Shown: positions 9,005-18,680 of the stretch, in pieces | How the letters are laid out: each line of letters begins with the position of its first letter | Numbering within the stretch: position 1 is the stretch's first letter | Assembly: GCF_002155145.1 (NCBI RefSeq) | Contig: NZ_CP021323.1 | Span: 124,001-188,000 of the forward strand | Reading direction: 5' to 3' | Length of the DNA stretch: 64,000 bases | Origin: Kushneria konosiri | GTDB lineage: Bacteria > Pseudomonadota > Gammaproteobacteria > Pseudomonadales > Halomonadaceae | Position numbers and translations under genes: made by a program | The notes under the pieces: model-generated | Seen by the model: only the letters and a program-made list of their open reading frames with translations | Databases searched by the model: none | What the model was told of the DNA's origin: nothing

Positions 9005-12000
9005 TCAGGGCAGCTCACCGGGTGAAGCGTCGCCCGGGTCACCGTCATGGGCACTGCTGGCATGCGGCGACGGGCGGCCATCCTGCGTCGCCCGCTGCTG
9101 CACCAGACGCTTGTCACCCCTTTCATTGTGCAGCCAGACGTCCATCTGCTGGAAGGCCACACGCAGACCGCTGGTCTTGAACTCGGCATCGACCCGGCGA
9201 TTGATCTCATCGGTGACCACCAGTCGGTCGACCAGCTCATTGACGAAAACCCGCAGCTCGAAGTTAAAGGCGCTTTGACTGTAGGCCATACAGAACACCT
9301 GCGGCTCGGGGTCGGCAAGTACCTTGGGATGCTCATCGGCAATACGCCGCAGAATACGATGGGCCAGATCGAGGTCGGTGCCGTGCGCCACCCCAAAGGT
9401 CAATACCACGCGGGTGATGTTGTCAGTCAATGACCAGTTGATCAGCTGATCGGTCACAAACGTCTTGTTGGGGATGATGATCTCCTTGCGATCAAAATCC
9501 GTCACCGTGGTGGCACGAATACGAATCCGGCTGACCGTGCCATGCAGGTTGCCAAGCGTAATGGTGTCGCCGATACGAATCGGGCGCTCAAACAGAATGA
9601 TCAGACCTGAAATGAAGTTGGCAAAGATTTCCTGCAGACCAAACCCCAGCCCGACCGACAGCGCGGCCACCAGCCACTGCAGCTTGTCCCAGGTCACGCC
9701 CAGCGTCCCCAGCGCCGCCACAATACCGCTGCCAACAATGGTGTAGGACAAAAGCGAGGTGACCGCGTAGGCACTGCCCTGCTTGAGGTTGAGTCGGGAA
9801 AGCACCATGACCTCTAAAAGCCCTGGCAGGTTGCGGGCCATGATGACCATCAAACCGACAATGATTAACGCAGTCATCACATCGGCCAGCGTGACCACAT
9901 TGACGTCACCGCCAGCGGCATCGCTTTCACTGATCTGACCGATGCTGACGTTATCCAGATACGAAAGCACGCCCAGAAGATCGGCCCAGACCAGATACAG
10001 CACGCTGATAAAAATCAAAAACAGGATCAGTTTGGACAGGCGCAGCGACTGCTGGTTGACCTGCTCCATGTCCAGAGGTGGCTCCTCGACAAGCTCAACG
10101 CCGCTTTCGGCAGCGCTGTCACGCCCCTGAGCGCGTCGACGAGCGACCGCACGACGATAAGCCAGCCGGCGAGCGGCCACGGCCAGTCCCCTGACCACGC
10201 TGGCCTCGACCAGCAGCCACAACGCCAGAATATAAAGCGTCAGAATAAAACGTCCACATAGCCGCAGCGCCGTGTATTCATAACCAAACAGGATCATTCC
10301 GATCAGCGCCAACGGCACCATGGCAAGCGTAATGCCCAGCAGCAGTCGGAAAAGACGCACGCCCATCCAGGGCACATGAGCCAGAATCAGGCGCAGCATG
10401 AAAACGCTCATGCCGACCAGTCCCACCAGCATGATCAAAAGCGCCACCGGCTGCTCGGCCAGCCGACTGTCAGCCTGTTCGGCGATGCTGGCCACCACGA
10501 CCACCGGGCTCACACTGCAACCCAGCCAGAAGATATTGCGACGCAACTGTTCGACGTAGGCAGAAGGCCAGTGAAAATGACGTGTCGCCACGCCATCGGG
10601 CACCAGCAAACGCCGAATCAAACCGAACACCTGTACCGCAAGCGCCAGCTGCAAAAGCGCTCGCCCCAGCGAGACGGCAAATCCCTCGCCCCCCAGCCAC
10701 AGGGCGATCCCTGCAGTGAGAAGGATCAAGGGCAGTGTCGAGGATAAAATCAGGTTGAGTAAAATGGCCCGTGGCGTATGCAGCTGTGTGTCTCGCTTGA
10801 GACGACCGATCTGATTATGCAGCTCCAGCAAATAGGCCTTGATGCGGCGGCGGAAAAAGGCCATCAGTCCGGCGATGATCAAAAGCGGTACGGCCAGCAG
10901 GGCTCGCGGAGAAGGTATGGTCCAGAGCGAACTCAAGGTCTGAAGCCATTGTCCACCCAGCTGTTGCTCAAGACGTCCCGGCAGCTCCTTGAGCCATGAC
11001 AGCCCCAGCGGCTGCCCGTTGGCGACCCAGAACAGCTGTTCTTCGATGGTGTCACGCACGGAGCGACTGATATCTACCAGCTGTTGCTGGTTGAGCTGAA
11101 CATCGATGGCCCGGCTCAGCAGGCTGCCATATTCGCGATCCAGCTGATCCAGCAGGTCACGTCGCATCTCGAGCGTTTGCATCAGAACCTGACGTGCCTG
11201 AGGCGTCAGCGGTTCATCACTCTCAATTTGGTTGTCGATATAGCTTTCGGGATTGGCCAGGGCCTGACGTAACTGGCCGATATCAAACTGGCGCAGGCGC
11301 AGATCGCCAATTTCTTCCTGAAGGCTGTCCTGATTCTGAACATCCGGTAGCGATCCGCGCTGCTGGCGCAGCACGCGCGACAGCAGAAGGCTGCCCCGCA
11401 AGGCCTCGATCTGCTCGTTGAGCGTGCGCTCGACCTGGCGCACCTGCTCAAGCCGAGCGCGCGTATTGATCCCGTCTCGAATCATGGTATTGGCGCGATC
11501 GGTGGTTCGTAAAAGCTCCTGGGCCAGCGCCTGATTCTCGGCTCGCGCCTGATCCACGACCGGGTTACTGATCCGTTCGTTATCCCCGATGTGAGCGGCC
11601 TCAGCGATGGCCTGCTCGGAGGCGTCCCGACGTTTCTGGTTAATCGCCTCCTGCAGGACCAGAAGCGTATTCTGGTTGATATCGATCTGGCGCATCAGCA
11701 GCTCCCGATGCACCTGGTTGACATCGCGCAGCACCGTACTGTTGGCCAGCTGACGCTGACCCAGCTCGATTCGAGCATCCAGCAGGGCCATGCGCACATC
11801 GGCCAGTTGCCGTTGCTCGCTGCTCGGCGCACTGCCATCGCTGGACTCCAGTGAATCACTGAGCTGCTGTTGCTCGCGGCGCGCATCGCTGATGGTCGCC
11901 TGCACCCGTTCAGGCAGGGTCTGGGCACTGATCAGGGCTCGCGAGACTTCGCTGAGCTGCTCCTGCTGACGCTTGAGATCCTCAAGGGTGGCACCCAGAC

Positions 12001-12385
12001 GTTGTTCCAGCTGATCGACCGAGCTCCGGCTCAGCGATTCACTATCCAGCACCCCATCACTTTCAAGCCCCTGAAGCTGGTTTTGGTACTGGCGCCGCAG
12101 TCGACCCGCCTGATTGACCCTTTCCTCGAGCGATGCCTGTTCCCTGTGGGTGTTCTCTAGCGCTTCAAGCGCCTCACGAGTCTTGTGCAGCGTCTCGAGC
12201 GTCTGCTTTTCGGCCGCATTTTGAGTGTCATTGCCCTCAAGCGTCTGGATCTGTTCGTCGATGGACTGACGAGTCGGCATGTCCTGCTCGCCGGCCAGCG
12301 CCAACAGAGGCATCAACCACCACAGCATCAATATCGTTAAAAACAGCATGACCCGGCACGCTGATACCCTGACAGGCTTTTCCAC
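9005..12385 (-). CDS. Large MscS-family mechanosensitive channel (MscK/MscM type)
   Basis: Inner-membrane channel that opens under membrane tension and releases solutes after osmotic downshock, a useful trait in a salt-adapted organism. The 1126-residue protein has a signal peptide (residues 1-31, ALA before GEQ) and a long periplasmic domain rich in coiled coil and glutamine (about 32-480). About ten TM segments follow (about 490-930), then the MscS core, GLGFGLQEIFANFISGLIILFERPIRIGD in two parts, and a soluble tail. Length fits MscK and MscM/YjeP (about 1110-1120). I cannot separate the two from sequence alone. Confidence 0.9.
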   Translation of the reverse strand: MEKPVRVSACRVMLFLTILMLWWLMPLLALAGEQDMPTRQSIDEQIQTLEGNDTQNAAEKQTLETLHKTREALEALENTHREQASLEERVNQAGRLRRQYQNQLQGLESDGVLDSESLSRSSVDQLEQRLGATLEDLKRQQEQLSEVSRALISAQTLPERVQATISDARREQQQLSDSLESSDGSAPSSEQRQLADVRMALLDARIELGQRQLANSTVLRDVNQVHRELLMRQIDINQNTLLVLQEAINQKRRDASEQAIAEAAHIGDNERISNPVVDQARAENQALAQELLRTTDRANTMIRDGINTRARLEQVRQVERTLNEQIEALRGSLLLSRVLRQQRGSLPDVQNQDSLQEEIGDLRLRQFDIGQLRQALANPESYIDNQIESDEPLTPQARQVLMQTLEMRRDLLDQLDREYGSLLSRAIDVQLNQQQLVDISRSVRDTIEEQLFWVANGQPLGLSWLKELPGRLEQQLGGQWLQTLSSLWTIPSPRALLAVPLLIIAGLMAFFRRRIKAYLLELHNQIGRLKRDTQLHTPRAILLNLILSSTLPLILLTAGIALWLGGEGFAVSLGRALLQLALAVQVFGLIRRLLVPDGVATRHFHWPSAYVEQLRRNIFWLGCSVSPVVVVASIAEQADSRLAEQPVALLIMLVGLVGMSVFMLRLILAHVPWMGVRLFRLLLGITLAMVPLALIGMILFGYEYTALRLCGRFILTLYILALWLLVEASVVRGLAVAARRLAYRRAVARRRAQGRDSAAESGVELVEEPPLDMEQVNQQSLRLSKLILFLIFISVLYLVWADLLGVLSYLDNVSIGQISESDAAGGDVNVVTLADVMTALIIVGLMVIMARNLPGLLEVMVLSRLNLKQGSAYAVTSLLSYTIVGSGIVAALGTLGVTWDKLQWLVAALSVGLGFGLQEIFANFISGLIILFERPIRIGDTITLGNLHGTVSRIRIRATTVTDFDRKEIIIPNKTFVTDQLINWSLTDNITRVVLTFGVAHGTDLDLAHRILRRIADEHPKVLADPEPQVFCMAYSQSAFNFELRVFVNELVDRLVVTDEINRRVDAEFKTSGLRVAFQQMDVWLHNERGDKRLVQQRATQDGRPSPHASSAHDGDPGDASPGELP

Positions 12386-12595
12386 GCTGACCCTACCTCA
12401 CATGAACGAACATCTCTGGATTAGAACTTCCCGCGCAGACATAATATCAATTTGCTAGGTAATCACTAAAACGCTGTCCGCCATGGCCGATAATGACGGT
12501 CATCCCGACAGCGCCTGCCCCGGGCCTGGGCATGTCGAATTCAGGGCGCCATGATAATCTCATCGTGACGCCTGTCATCTCTGGAATGGATCCTT

Positions 12596-13513
12596 ATGAC
12601 TCATTGTATTCAACGTCTGGTAGTGAAGTCCCTTCTACTGGGCCTCATGACAGGCAGCGCGCTGGCCGGTGCCGCGGAAAACGATACCGATACCCTCGCC
12701 ATGCAAAGGGACAGCAACAGGGAAGCCCTGGAGCGGCAGGCAACGCTTAACCCGGTCGCCATTACGGTATACAAACGCAATTATCTAATGCCGTATACCT
12801 ATAACACGCGTCCCAACGCCAGCGATTTCAGGGAAATCGATGAAAACGGTGAAATCGATCATGGCGAAGTCAAGTTTCAGTTCAGCGTCAAGGTCGGGCT
12901 GATCGATGACCTGTTTGGCGACAACGGGGATCTGTATTTTGCCTACACCCAGCGCTCCTGGTGGCAGGCCTATAACAGCGATGCCTCTTCACCGTTTCGC
13001 GAGACCAACTATGAGCCGGAACTCTTCATGAGTTTCGATAACAGTACCGTTCTGGGCGGCTGGACCAATACGGCCAATCGTGTGGGCTTTGTTCATCAAT
13101 CCAACGGTCGCTCCGATCCGCTGTCACGCAGCTGGAACCGCATTTATCTTGACAGCATCTGGCAAAACGGTAACTGGACCCTGTCCGTGGCGCCCTTCTG
13201 GCGCGTTCCCGAATCAGAAAAAGATGACGACAACCCGGATATCGAAAACTACGTGGGCTATGCCGACATCACGACCAGCTATATTTTCAGCAATCAGCAT
13301 GAAATTGCCTGGCTTGCACGTGGCAATCCGGGCAAGGGCAACTTCGGCAATCAGATCGATTATTCCTTTCCGCTGCATGGCAAGATCCGCGGTTTTGTAC
13401 AGTACTATGAAGGCTACGGAGAAAGCCTGATCGATTATGATCACTACACTCGCCGTATCGGTCTTGGCTTTTCGCTGAACACGTCGTTTCTGGGCATTCC
13501 TGATACCATTTAG
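12596..13513 (+). CDS. pldA: Outer-membrane phospholipase A
   Basis: Hydrolyses phospholipids that reach the outer leaflet of the outer membrane (OMPLA). The 305-residue protein has a signal peptide (about 1-26, cut after LAGA). A 12-stranded barrel with alternating residues follows. The catalytic motif HQSNGRSDPLSRSWNRIY gives H167, S169 and N181, with the same H-x-S and +14 spacing as E. coli PldA. The C-terminus (GLGFSLNTSF) is barrel-like. It is a single gene divergent from the mechanosensitive channel gene, with 210 bases between them in which I saw no convincing promoter. Confidence 0.93.
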   Translation: MTHCIQRLVVKSLLLGLMTGSALAGAAENDTDTLAMQRDSNREALERQATLNPVAITVYKRNYLMPYTYNTRPNASDFREIDENGEIDHGEVKFQFSVKVGLIDDLFGDNGDLYFAYTQRSWWQAYNSDASSPFRETNYEPELFMSFDNSTVLGGWTNTANRVGFVHQSNGRSDPLSRSWNRIYLDSIWQNGNWTLSVAPFWRVPESEKDDDNPDIENYVGYADITTSYIFSNQHEIAWLARGNPGKGNFGNQIDYSFPLHGKIRGFVQYYEGYGESLIDYDHYTRRIGLGFSLNTSFLGIPDTI

Positions 13514-13607
13514 GTCCCTTTTTGACCGCGTGATGTCTTTGCATTGATGCCTTCGGCCATGCTGCTATGATGAGTATGCAATTTTATTGTCAACGGAGGG
13601 ACATAGC

Positions 13608-13943
13608 ATGGCCATGAAGCCGATTAGAGGTAATGAAAACGAAAGCCAGAATCACCAGGATCAACTGCGCGAGGATCTGCGTCAGTTGTCCAGCACGATC
13701 GAGGAATTGATGCATGCGACTGCCGATGACTCTCGTGAAAACGTGGCCCGCCTTCGTGAACGTGCAGAAGCCAAACTGGTAGAAACCCGCCAGCGTCTGT
13801 CAACCAGTGGTGAACGCGTCCGCCATCAGGCACAGGACAGCATGGAATGTGCCGACCAGTACGTACGCAGCAATCCTTGGAAGAGTGTCGGCTACGGCGC
13901 GGCTCTTGGTGTTGTCGTAGGTCTGATTCTCGGTCGCAGCTAA
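13608..13943 (+). CDS. yqjD: YqjD/ElaB family (DUF883) membrane-anchored ribosome-associated protein
   Basis: A 111-residue protein with a long charged helix (about 10-85) followed by a single C-terminal TM segment (NPWKSVGYGAALGVVVGLILGRS), the hallmark of YqjD/ElaB. In E. coli these proteins tether ribosomes to the inner membrane in stationary phase. The start at 13608 is set by GGAGG at 13595-13599; an upstream in-frame start lacks one. First gene of a tight yqjD-yqjE-yqjK operon, its stop overlapping the next start. Confidence 0.88.
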   Translation: MAMKPIRGNENESQNHQDQLREDLRQLSSTIEELMHATADDSRENVARLRERAEAKLVETRQRLSTSGERVRHQAQDSMECADQYVRSNPWKSVGYGAALGVVVGLILGRS

Positions 13944-14368
13944 TGTCTTCCGGCAGCGGCCCAGCCGAACGCGTTATTCTGGCCGCGCGACGTCTTCTGG
14001 GAAATCTTCTGGATACCGGCGAGACGCGTTTGCGTCTTGCTGTTATCGAGCTTCAGGAAGAACGCGCCAGGCTTTTCTCACTGCTTTTGCTATCCGGCAT
14101 CGCCCTGCTGCTGTTCGCCTTTGGCATCGGCATGTTGATGCTCTTGATCATTGTGGCCTTCTGGCAGGACCACCGACTGTTGGCGATTGGTATTGCTGCT
14201 GGGGTAATGATTCTGTCAGGGATGCTGGTGGCATTACGTGTGCGATCCATCTCACGCGAACCGAGTCTTTTGCGCTCAACGCTGGCGCGCTTTAGCGAGG
14301 ACAAGGAACTGCTGGATCAAACGCGTATCGACCACACCCGTGTGGGAGAACGTCATGAAGAAAGCTGA
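13943..14368 (+). CDS. yqjE: YqjE-like phage-holin-family membrane protein
   Basis: A 141-residue integral membrane protein of unknown biochemical role. An amphipathic N-terminal helix (10-42) precedes two TM segments (about 45-73 and 79-99) and a polar tail. The start at 13943 lies in TAATG, overlapping the yqjD stop, so translation is coupled. The last 14 bases overlap the start of yqjK. The trio yqjD-yqjE-yqjK occurs in this order in E. coli as well. Confidence 0.85.
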   Translation: MSSGSGPAERVILAARRLLGNLLDTGETRLRLAVIELQEERARLFSLLLLSGIALLLFAFGIGMLMLLIIVAFWQDHRLLAIGIAAGVMILSGMLVALRVRSISREPSLLRSTLARFSEDKELLDQTRIDHTRVGERHEES

Positions 14369-14636
14369 GCTGGCCACCCGACGGCATCGTTTTGAGCAGC
14401 GCATCATACAGGAGCGCCTTCAGATCACGAGTGCCGTACGTGACTGGAACGAAGCCACTGCGCCGATCGATCATGCCTGGCAGCGGGTATCTCATTACAA
14501 GGGGCCAATTCTACTGGGGTCGGGCCTTTTGGTAACCCTGCTGTCGCGCAATAAGGGACGGGTGGGCAAATGGTTCAAACGTTCTGTAGTCGTCTATACC
14601 ATGGCGCGGCGCGCCAAAAAAATGATCGGTCATTAG
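14355..14636 (+). CDS. yqjK: YqjK-like protein
   Basis: A 93-residue basic protein starting MKKAELATRRHRFEQRI. It has a helical N-terminal half, a short hydrophobic stretch (PILLGSGLLVTLL, about 50-63) and a basic tail. YqjK-like identity rests on size, composition and position after yqjE more than on a diagnostic motif. Function unknown. Nothing terminator-like is obvious before the convergent flavoprotein gene 37 bases away. Confidence 0.7.
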   Translation: MKKAELATRRHRFEQRIIQERLQITSAVRDWNEATAPIDHAWQRVSHYKGPILLGSGLLVTLLSRNKGRVGKWFKRSVVVYTMARRAKKMIGH

Positions 14637-14673
14637 GTTTGATCATCAAGCGGTGTTTTTCTGTGCGCAGGCC

Positions 14674-15855
14674 TTACAGCGCCTGCGCGCAGGCGTATCC
14701 CGACGCCCAGGCCCATTGAAAATTGAAACCGCCCAGCTGGCCTGTTACATCAAGCGCTTCACCGATAAAGTGCAACCTGGGACGTCCCTGAACCGCAAAA
14801 CTCTTCGATGAAACGGCTCGGGTATCGATGCCACCGATGGTCACCTCTGCCGTTCGCCACCCTTCCGTTCCAGCCGGCTTGATCGTGAAGTCAGTGATCT
14901 GATCAGCCAGCGCTTCAAGCCTTTGATTGCTGTAGTCCGCCATAACGCCTGAAAGCCCCAGCCATTCCTCCATTGACTGTGCCAGCCTTTTGGGCAGATG
15001 TTCACCCAGCCAGCCCCCGAGCGTTCTTTTGGGTGCATCCTGGCGCACGCCCTTTAACGTGGCAAAGAGATCGTTCACATCGGGTAGCCAGTTGATATGA
15101 ACCTCGTCGCCGCCCTGCCAATGGCTCGAGGCCTGCAAAATGGCCGGCCCCGAGAGCCCGCGGTGTGTCAGCAGCGTTGCGTCGCGATAGCGGCCTTCCC
15201 TGCACTGAACAACGGTTGGTGTAGAAACCCCTGACAGCGCCGACATACGCTCCTTCCAGGGCATATCAAGCGTCAAGGGCACCAGTGCCGGCCGCGGCGT
15301 GATGATCTCGAGCCCGTACTTTCGGGCGACGTCGTAGGCAAACCCGGTTGCACCAAGCGTCGGAATGGAAAGGCCACCGGTTGCGACGACCAGTTTGTCT
15401 GCCAGCACCTGACCGGTCGCAGAGGATAACGTCACCCCATCATCACTGACATCAACATGCTCGATCGATGTCGATAGCCTGAGTTCCACGCCTGCCCACT
15501 GACATTCGGTCAGAAGCATGTCTACAATCGGTTGACTTGAATCAGCACAAAAGAGCTGACCAGGTGCCTTCTCGATGGGCTCGATGCCGTGGCGCTCCAC
15601 CATCTCGACAAAATCGTTTGGTGTGTAGCGCTTTAGAGCGGAAATGGTGAAATGCGGGTTACGCGAGAAAAAATGGCCCGGCGCTGTCGCCATATTGGTG
15701 AAATTACATCGTCCACCACCCGACATCAGGATCTTCTTGCCGGGGCGTTTAACGTGATCAATCAACAGTACCCGCTTTCCTCGGTAACCGGCCTGCAGAG
15801 CACACATCATGCCTGCGGCACCGGCTCCGATGACCACCACATCCCAGTGATTCAT
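14674..15855 (-). CDS. FAD-dependent oxidoreductase, HI0933/YhiN family
   Basis: A 393-residue flavoprotein with the dinucleotide-binding motif VVVIGAGAAGMMCALQAG at the N-terminus. A second family motif is MSGGGRCNFTN, and the C-terminal FAD motif is FIGEALDVTGQLGGFNFQWAWASG. These are typical of the BaiN/YhiN (HI0933) family, whose members are predicted oxidoreductases of mostly unknown substrate. The length is usual (about 390-400). It is a stand-alone gene in this window and ends convergently with yqjK. Confidence 0.9.
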   Translation of the reverse strand: MNHWDVVVIGAGAAGMMCALQAGYRGKRVLLIDHVKRPGKKILMSGGGRCNFTNMATAPGHFFSRNPHFTISALKRYTPNDFVEMVERHGIEPIEKAPGQLFCADSSQPIVDMLLTECQWAGVELRLSTSIEHVDVSDDGVTLSSATGQVLADKLVVATGGLSIPTLGATGFAYDVARKYGLEIITPRPALVPLTLDMPWKERMSALSGVSTPTVVQCREGRYRDATLLTHRGLSGPAILQASSHWQGGDEVHINWLPDVNDLFATLKGVRQDAPKRTLGGWLGEHLPKRLAQSMEEWLGLSGVMADYSNQRLEALADQITDFTIKPAGTEGWRTAEVTIGGIDTRAVSSKSFAVQGRPRLHFIGEALDVTGQLGGFNFQWAWASGYACAQAL

Positions 15856-15899
15856 TGGCTTTACATGTCTCTATAAGAATTGGTGTAACTTTTCCGGCA

Positions 15900-15929
15900 A
15901 AAGAGAAAGGGGCCGCAAAAGCGGCCCCC
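15900..15929 (-). terminator. Terminator after the 6-phosphogluconate dehydrogenase gene
   Basis: Stem GGGGCCGC / GCGGCCCC with an AAAA loop (15909-15928), followed on the minus strand by TTTCTCTTTT. It lies 23 bases past the gnd stop. Confidence 0.75.
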
Positions 15930-15951
15930 ATTCATCGAATGCAATAAAGGC

Positions 15952-16947
15952 TTAGTCGGCAGAGGGTACAGAGGTTTCCTTGTGCCCTCCGAACTGCTGA
16001 CGCATGGCGGACAGCAATTTTTCGCCGTAGGTATTATCGCTGCGTGAGCGAAAGCGCGTAAAGAGCGCGCTGGTCAGGACGTTGGCAGGTACAGCCTCTT
16101 CGATGGCCGCCTCGATGGTCCAGCGCCCTTCACCGGAATCATTGACCTGACCACTGTACTGAGAAAGGTCGTGGTCTTCGGACAGTGCGATTGAGGTGAG
16201 ATCCAGAAGCCATGACGAGATGACGCTGCCACGGCGCCAGAGCTCGGCGATGTCCGCCAGATCAAGATCGTATCGCTCGCCTTCGGGCAGGGTTTCGAGG
16301 TTTCGGTTCTTGAGGATGTCGAAGCCCTCGGCATAGGCCTGCATCATGCCGTACTCAATGCCGTTGTGAACCATCTTGACGAAATGACCGGAACCGACCG
16401 GACCACAGTGTAGATAGCCCTGTTCAGCACGACCATCAAAGCGCTTGCCTTCACGACCAGGCGTTTTTTCGATATCACCGGCCCCCGGCGCCAGGGTCTT
16501 CAAGATAGGATCCAGACGCTCAACGACATCCTTTTCGCCACCAATCATCAGACAATAGCCACGCTCGCGACCCCAGACGCCGCCGGAGACTCCGACATCG
16601 ACGTAATGGAGCTCCTTTTCACCAAGCTCTCGAGCACGACGGACATCATCCTTGAAAAAGGCATTGCCGCCCTCGATCAGCGTGTCACCCGGCTCGAGCC
16701 ATTCCGAAAGCTTGGTGATGGTGGATTCCGTGATCTCACCCGCCGGCAGCATCAACCAGATATGGCGTGGCGCAGGCAGCTTTTCCACAAGAGCCTTAAG
16801 GGAGTCAGCGCCATCGGCGCCATCCTTTTGAAGCGCGTCTCTTGCCTCATCACTGGTATCGAACACAGCGCATTCGTGACCGGCGTCCATCAGGCGGCGC
16901 GTAATATTGCCACCCATTCTGCCAAGACCAACAATTCCTAGTTTCAC
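15952..16947 (-). CDS. gnd: 6-phosphogluconate dehydrogenase (decarboxylating), short form
   Basis: Oxidatively decarboxylates 6-phosphogluconate to ribulose 5-phosphate in the pentose phosphate pathway. The 331-residue product is the short form (family about 300-335; the E. coli type is about 468). It has the Rossmann motif GLGRMGGNI (7-15), the segment [11 protein letters not shown], and the catalytic region [22 protein letters not shown] with the conserved Lys and Asn. A stop-proximal terminator follows. A palindrome about 125 bases upstream may be an operator (see 17071-17085). Confidence 0.92.
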   Translation of the reverse strand: MKLGIVGLGRMGGNITRRLMDAGHECAVFDTSDEARDALQKDGADGADSLKALVEKLPAPRHIWLMLPAGEITESTITKLSEWLEPGDTLIEGGNAFFKDDVRRARELGEKELHYVDVGVSGGVWGRERGYCLMIGGEKDVVERLDPILKTLAPGAGDIEKTPGREGKRFDGRAEQGYLHCGPVGSGHFVKMVHNGIEYGMMQAYAEGFDILKNRNLETLPEGERYDLDLADIAELWRRGSVISSWLLDLTSIALSEDHDLSQYSGQVNDSGEGRWTIEAAIEEAVPANVLTSALFTRFRSRSDNTYGEKLLSAMRQQFGGHKETSVPSAD

Positions 16948-17301
16948 AATCGCGCTCCCGTTTCGTTGCCCGTCAGGCCGCCCGGCCCGACAACGTCAGT
17001 ATCGTGAAGAAGTTTAACAAAGGAGCGTACTTCCTGCCTCTTGACCCCGGCTCATGCCAGCAGGGTTTTGATAGTTTCAAACTATAGAACTTCTGCTTTT
17101 TATGCCGAAGTGGCCGGGCTTTTATCCGAGGCTTAAGGCGACCACACCAGCAGTCAACATGGCACAGAGCGGGCATTCATATAGCGCAGGCTATGCAGTA
17201 CCTTGACACCCTCAAGGTTACTCATGATGACCCAATGAATCATTGAGTAACAATTCGCTGACATGCCCGTCATCACAAGCTCAACAGGGAGTGCTCATTC
17301 C
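16948..17301. other. Divergent intergenic region between gnd and the acyltransferase gene
   Basis: This stretch of about 350 bases contains no convincing gene. It holds a 15-base palindrome (17071-17085), a 7-bp inverted repeat with a TTGACA inside (17200-17218) and an 8-bp inverted repeat (17217-17251). A 67-codon minus-strand reading frame (16973-17176) lacks a ribosome-binding site and any family resemblance, and I do not call it. Confidence 0.6.
17071..17085. promoter_or_regulatory. Palindromic operator candidate
   Basis: ATAGTTTCAAACTAT is a perfect 7-1-7 palindrome, AT-rich within GC-rich surroundings. Its size fits a MarR- or TetR-type dimer site, but I recognise no specific regulator. 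It lies about 125 bases upstream of gnd and 215 bases upstream of the acyltransferase gene. Confidence 0.5.
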
Positions 17302-18573
17302 ATGCACCGGGAAAAATTTGTTGCTCTGGACTGGCTGCGCTTTGCACTGGCGATCTACCTGGTGCTTTTCCATACCCTCAAGGAGTATGGCGATATTCGA
17401 GTCGTCGAATGGCTCTACAGCAGCCTGAGTCTTGGCTTTTATTCGACCAGCACCTTTTTTGTACTGTCCGGTTTTTTGCTGGCCCACGTTTATATCGGCA
17501 GGGACCAGGGCCGGGGGCTTGACTATAAGCGCTTCTGGATCAAGCGCTTTGCTTCACTTTATCCCATTCACATCATGTCGCTGATCATTGTGCTGCCATT
17601 GGTAATCATCAATGCCGGCGGCCTTGCACAGATTACGGTGACGCCCAACACCAACGACTGGGCGGCAGGTGACGGCATGGCTTCACACATGCTGGGCATA
17701 AGCGGCTTCGTGAGTAACCTCCTGCTGCATGTCAGCCTCCTCCATGCCTGGAGCCCGTTCTATACCACCTTCAACTTCGCCACCTGGTCATTGTCGGCCC
17801 TGCTGTTCTTTTATCTGGTCTTTCCCTTTGCCGGTCCGGCATTGGCACGGATTCGTCGTCCCCTGCTGGCACTTGTTGTCATCGGCCTTATTTACGCCAT
17901 ACCAGCGCTATACATGTTCATGACCAACACCAATGACAATGTGGTGGCTCATGGCCTCATGCACCGCAACCCGCTGTTCCGCCTGCCCGAGTTTCTCGCC
18001 GGCGTGGTTTTGCATCAGGTTTATCTGCGTCATAAGCTGTTGATGGCAGCGCTGTTCAGCCCTCGTGGCACGATGGCCTGCATTGCCTTCATCCTGGGAT
18101 GCTTTGCTTTCAGCGCCTGGATTCATGCCGAAGTTCGAGGCAGCTGGTATTACATGCTGCATAACGGCCTGCTGCTGCCTTCACAGCTGTTGCTGGTATT
18201 GATGTGCGCCTGGTACCAGCCTGACAGCAATACGTCTCAGGCCAGACTTGCAGCACGCCTTGGCGTGGCATCACTGTCCATCTTCGCCCTGCACACGCCG
18301 ATCAACATGATTTCTTCAAAGATTGAAAAGCTGATACTGGGCACCATCGAGATGTTCACGACACAGGCCCCAGTGTCCATGTCGTCACTTCTGAATCTGG
18401 CCGGTGAGCAAACACGGGAACTCTGGATGTATCCGTTTTTTCTGGCAGGCGTTGTGGTGGTATGTGTGCTGTTTCAGGAACAACTGGTCAATCGAATGCG
18501 CAATGCGATTCAGGACCGACTCCTGAGCAGACAAAAGCGCGCCAGCGCGAACATGTATCACGGGCATGCCTGA
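17302..18573 (+). CDS. Acyltransferase 3 (OafA/YrhL-like) membrane protein
   Basis: An integral membrane protein predicted to transfer acyl groups (often acetyl) to surface polysaccharides or other envelope molecules. The 423-residue product starts MHREKFVALDWLRFALAIYLVLFH, the family's signature first TM segment with its catalytic-region His. About ten TM segments follow. The start at 17302 is preceded by AGGGAG; an upstream in-frame ATG at 17263 would add 13 polar residues. There are no polysaccharide genes nearby, so the acceptor is unknown. The flanking DNA is more AT-rich than the rest of the window, which may point to later acquisition. Confidence 0.87.
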   Translation: MHREKFVALDWLRFALAIYLVLFHTLKEYGDIRVVEWLYSSLSLGFYSTSTFFVLSGFLLAHVYIGRDQGRGLDYKRFWIKRFASLYPIHIMSLIIVLPLVIINAGGLAQITVTPNTNDWAAGDGMASHMLGISGFVSNLLLHVSLLHAWSPFYTTFNFATWSLSALLFFYLVFPFAGPALARIRRPLLALVVIGLIYAIPALYMFMTNTNDNVVAHGLMHRNPLFRLPEFLAGVVLHQVYLRHKLLMAALFSPRGTMACIAFILGCFAFSAWIHAEVRGSWYYMLHNGLLLPSQLLLVLMCAWYQPDSNTSQARLAARLGVASLSIFALHTPINMISSKIEKLILGTIEMFTTQAPVSMSSLLNLAGEQTRELWMYPFFLAGVVVVCVLFQEQLVNRMRNAIQDRLLSRQKRASANMYHGHA

Positions 18574-18680
18574 TCTCTGAAAGACCGGACAACATCCATG
18601 ATATGGGCGATCGAATGGAACGCTTATTGTTAAATAAAATTAAGTTACCAAAAGACACAATTTATGTAACAATGCAACAA

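Noticed and set aside
16973..17176. 67-codon minus-strand reading frame upstream of gnd
   Set aside because: No ribosome-binding site; it runs through the palindrome region and its codon use looks random.
17200..17233. MerR-type promoter with a 19-base spacer
   Set aside because: The TTGACA and inverted repeat fit, but no -10 box is found 17-19 bases downstream and no MerR gene is near.
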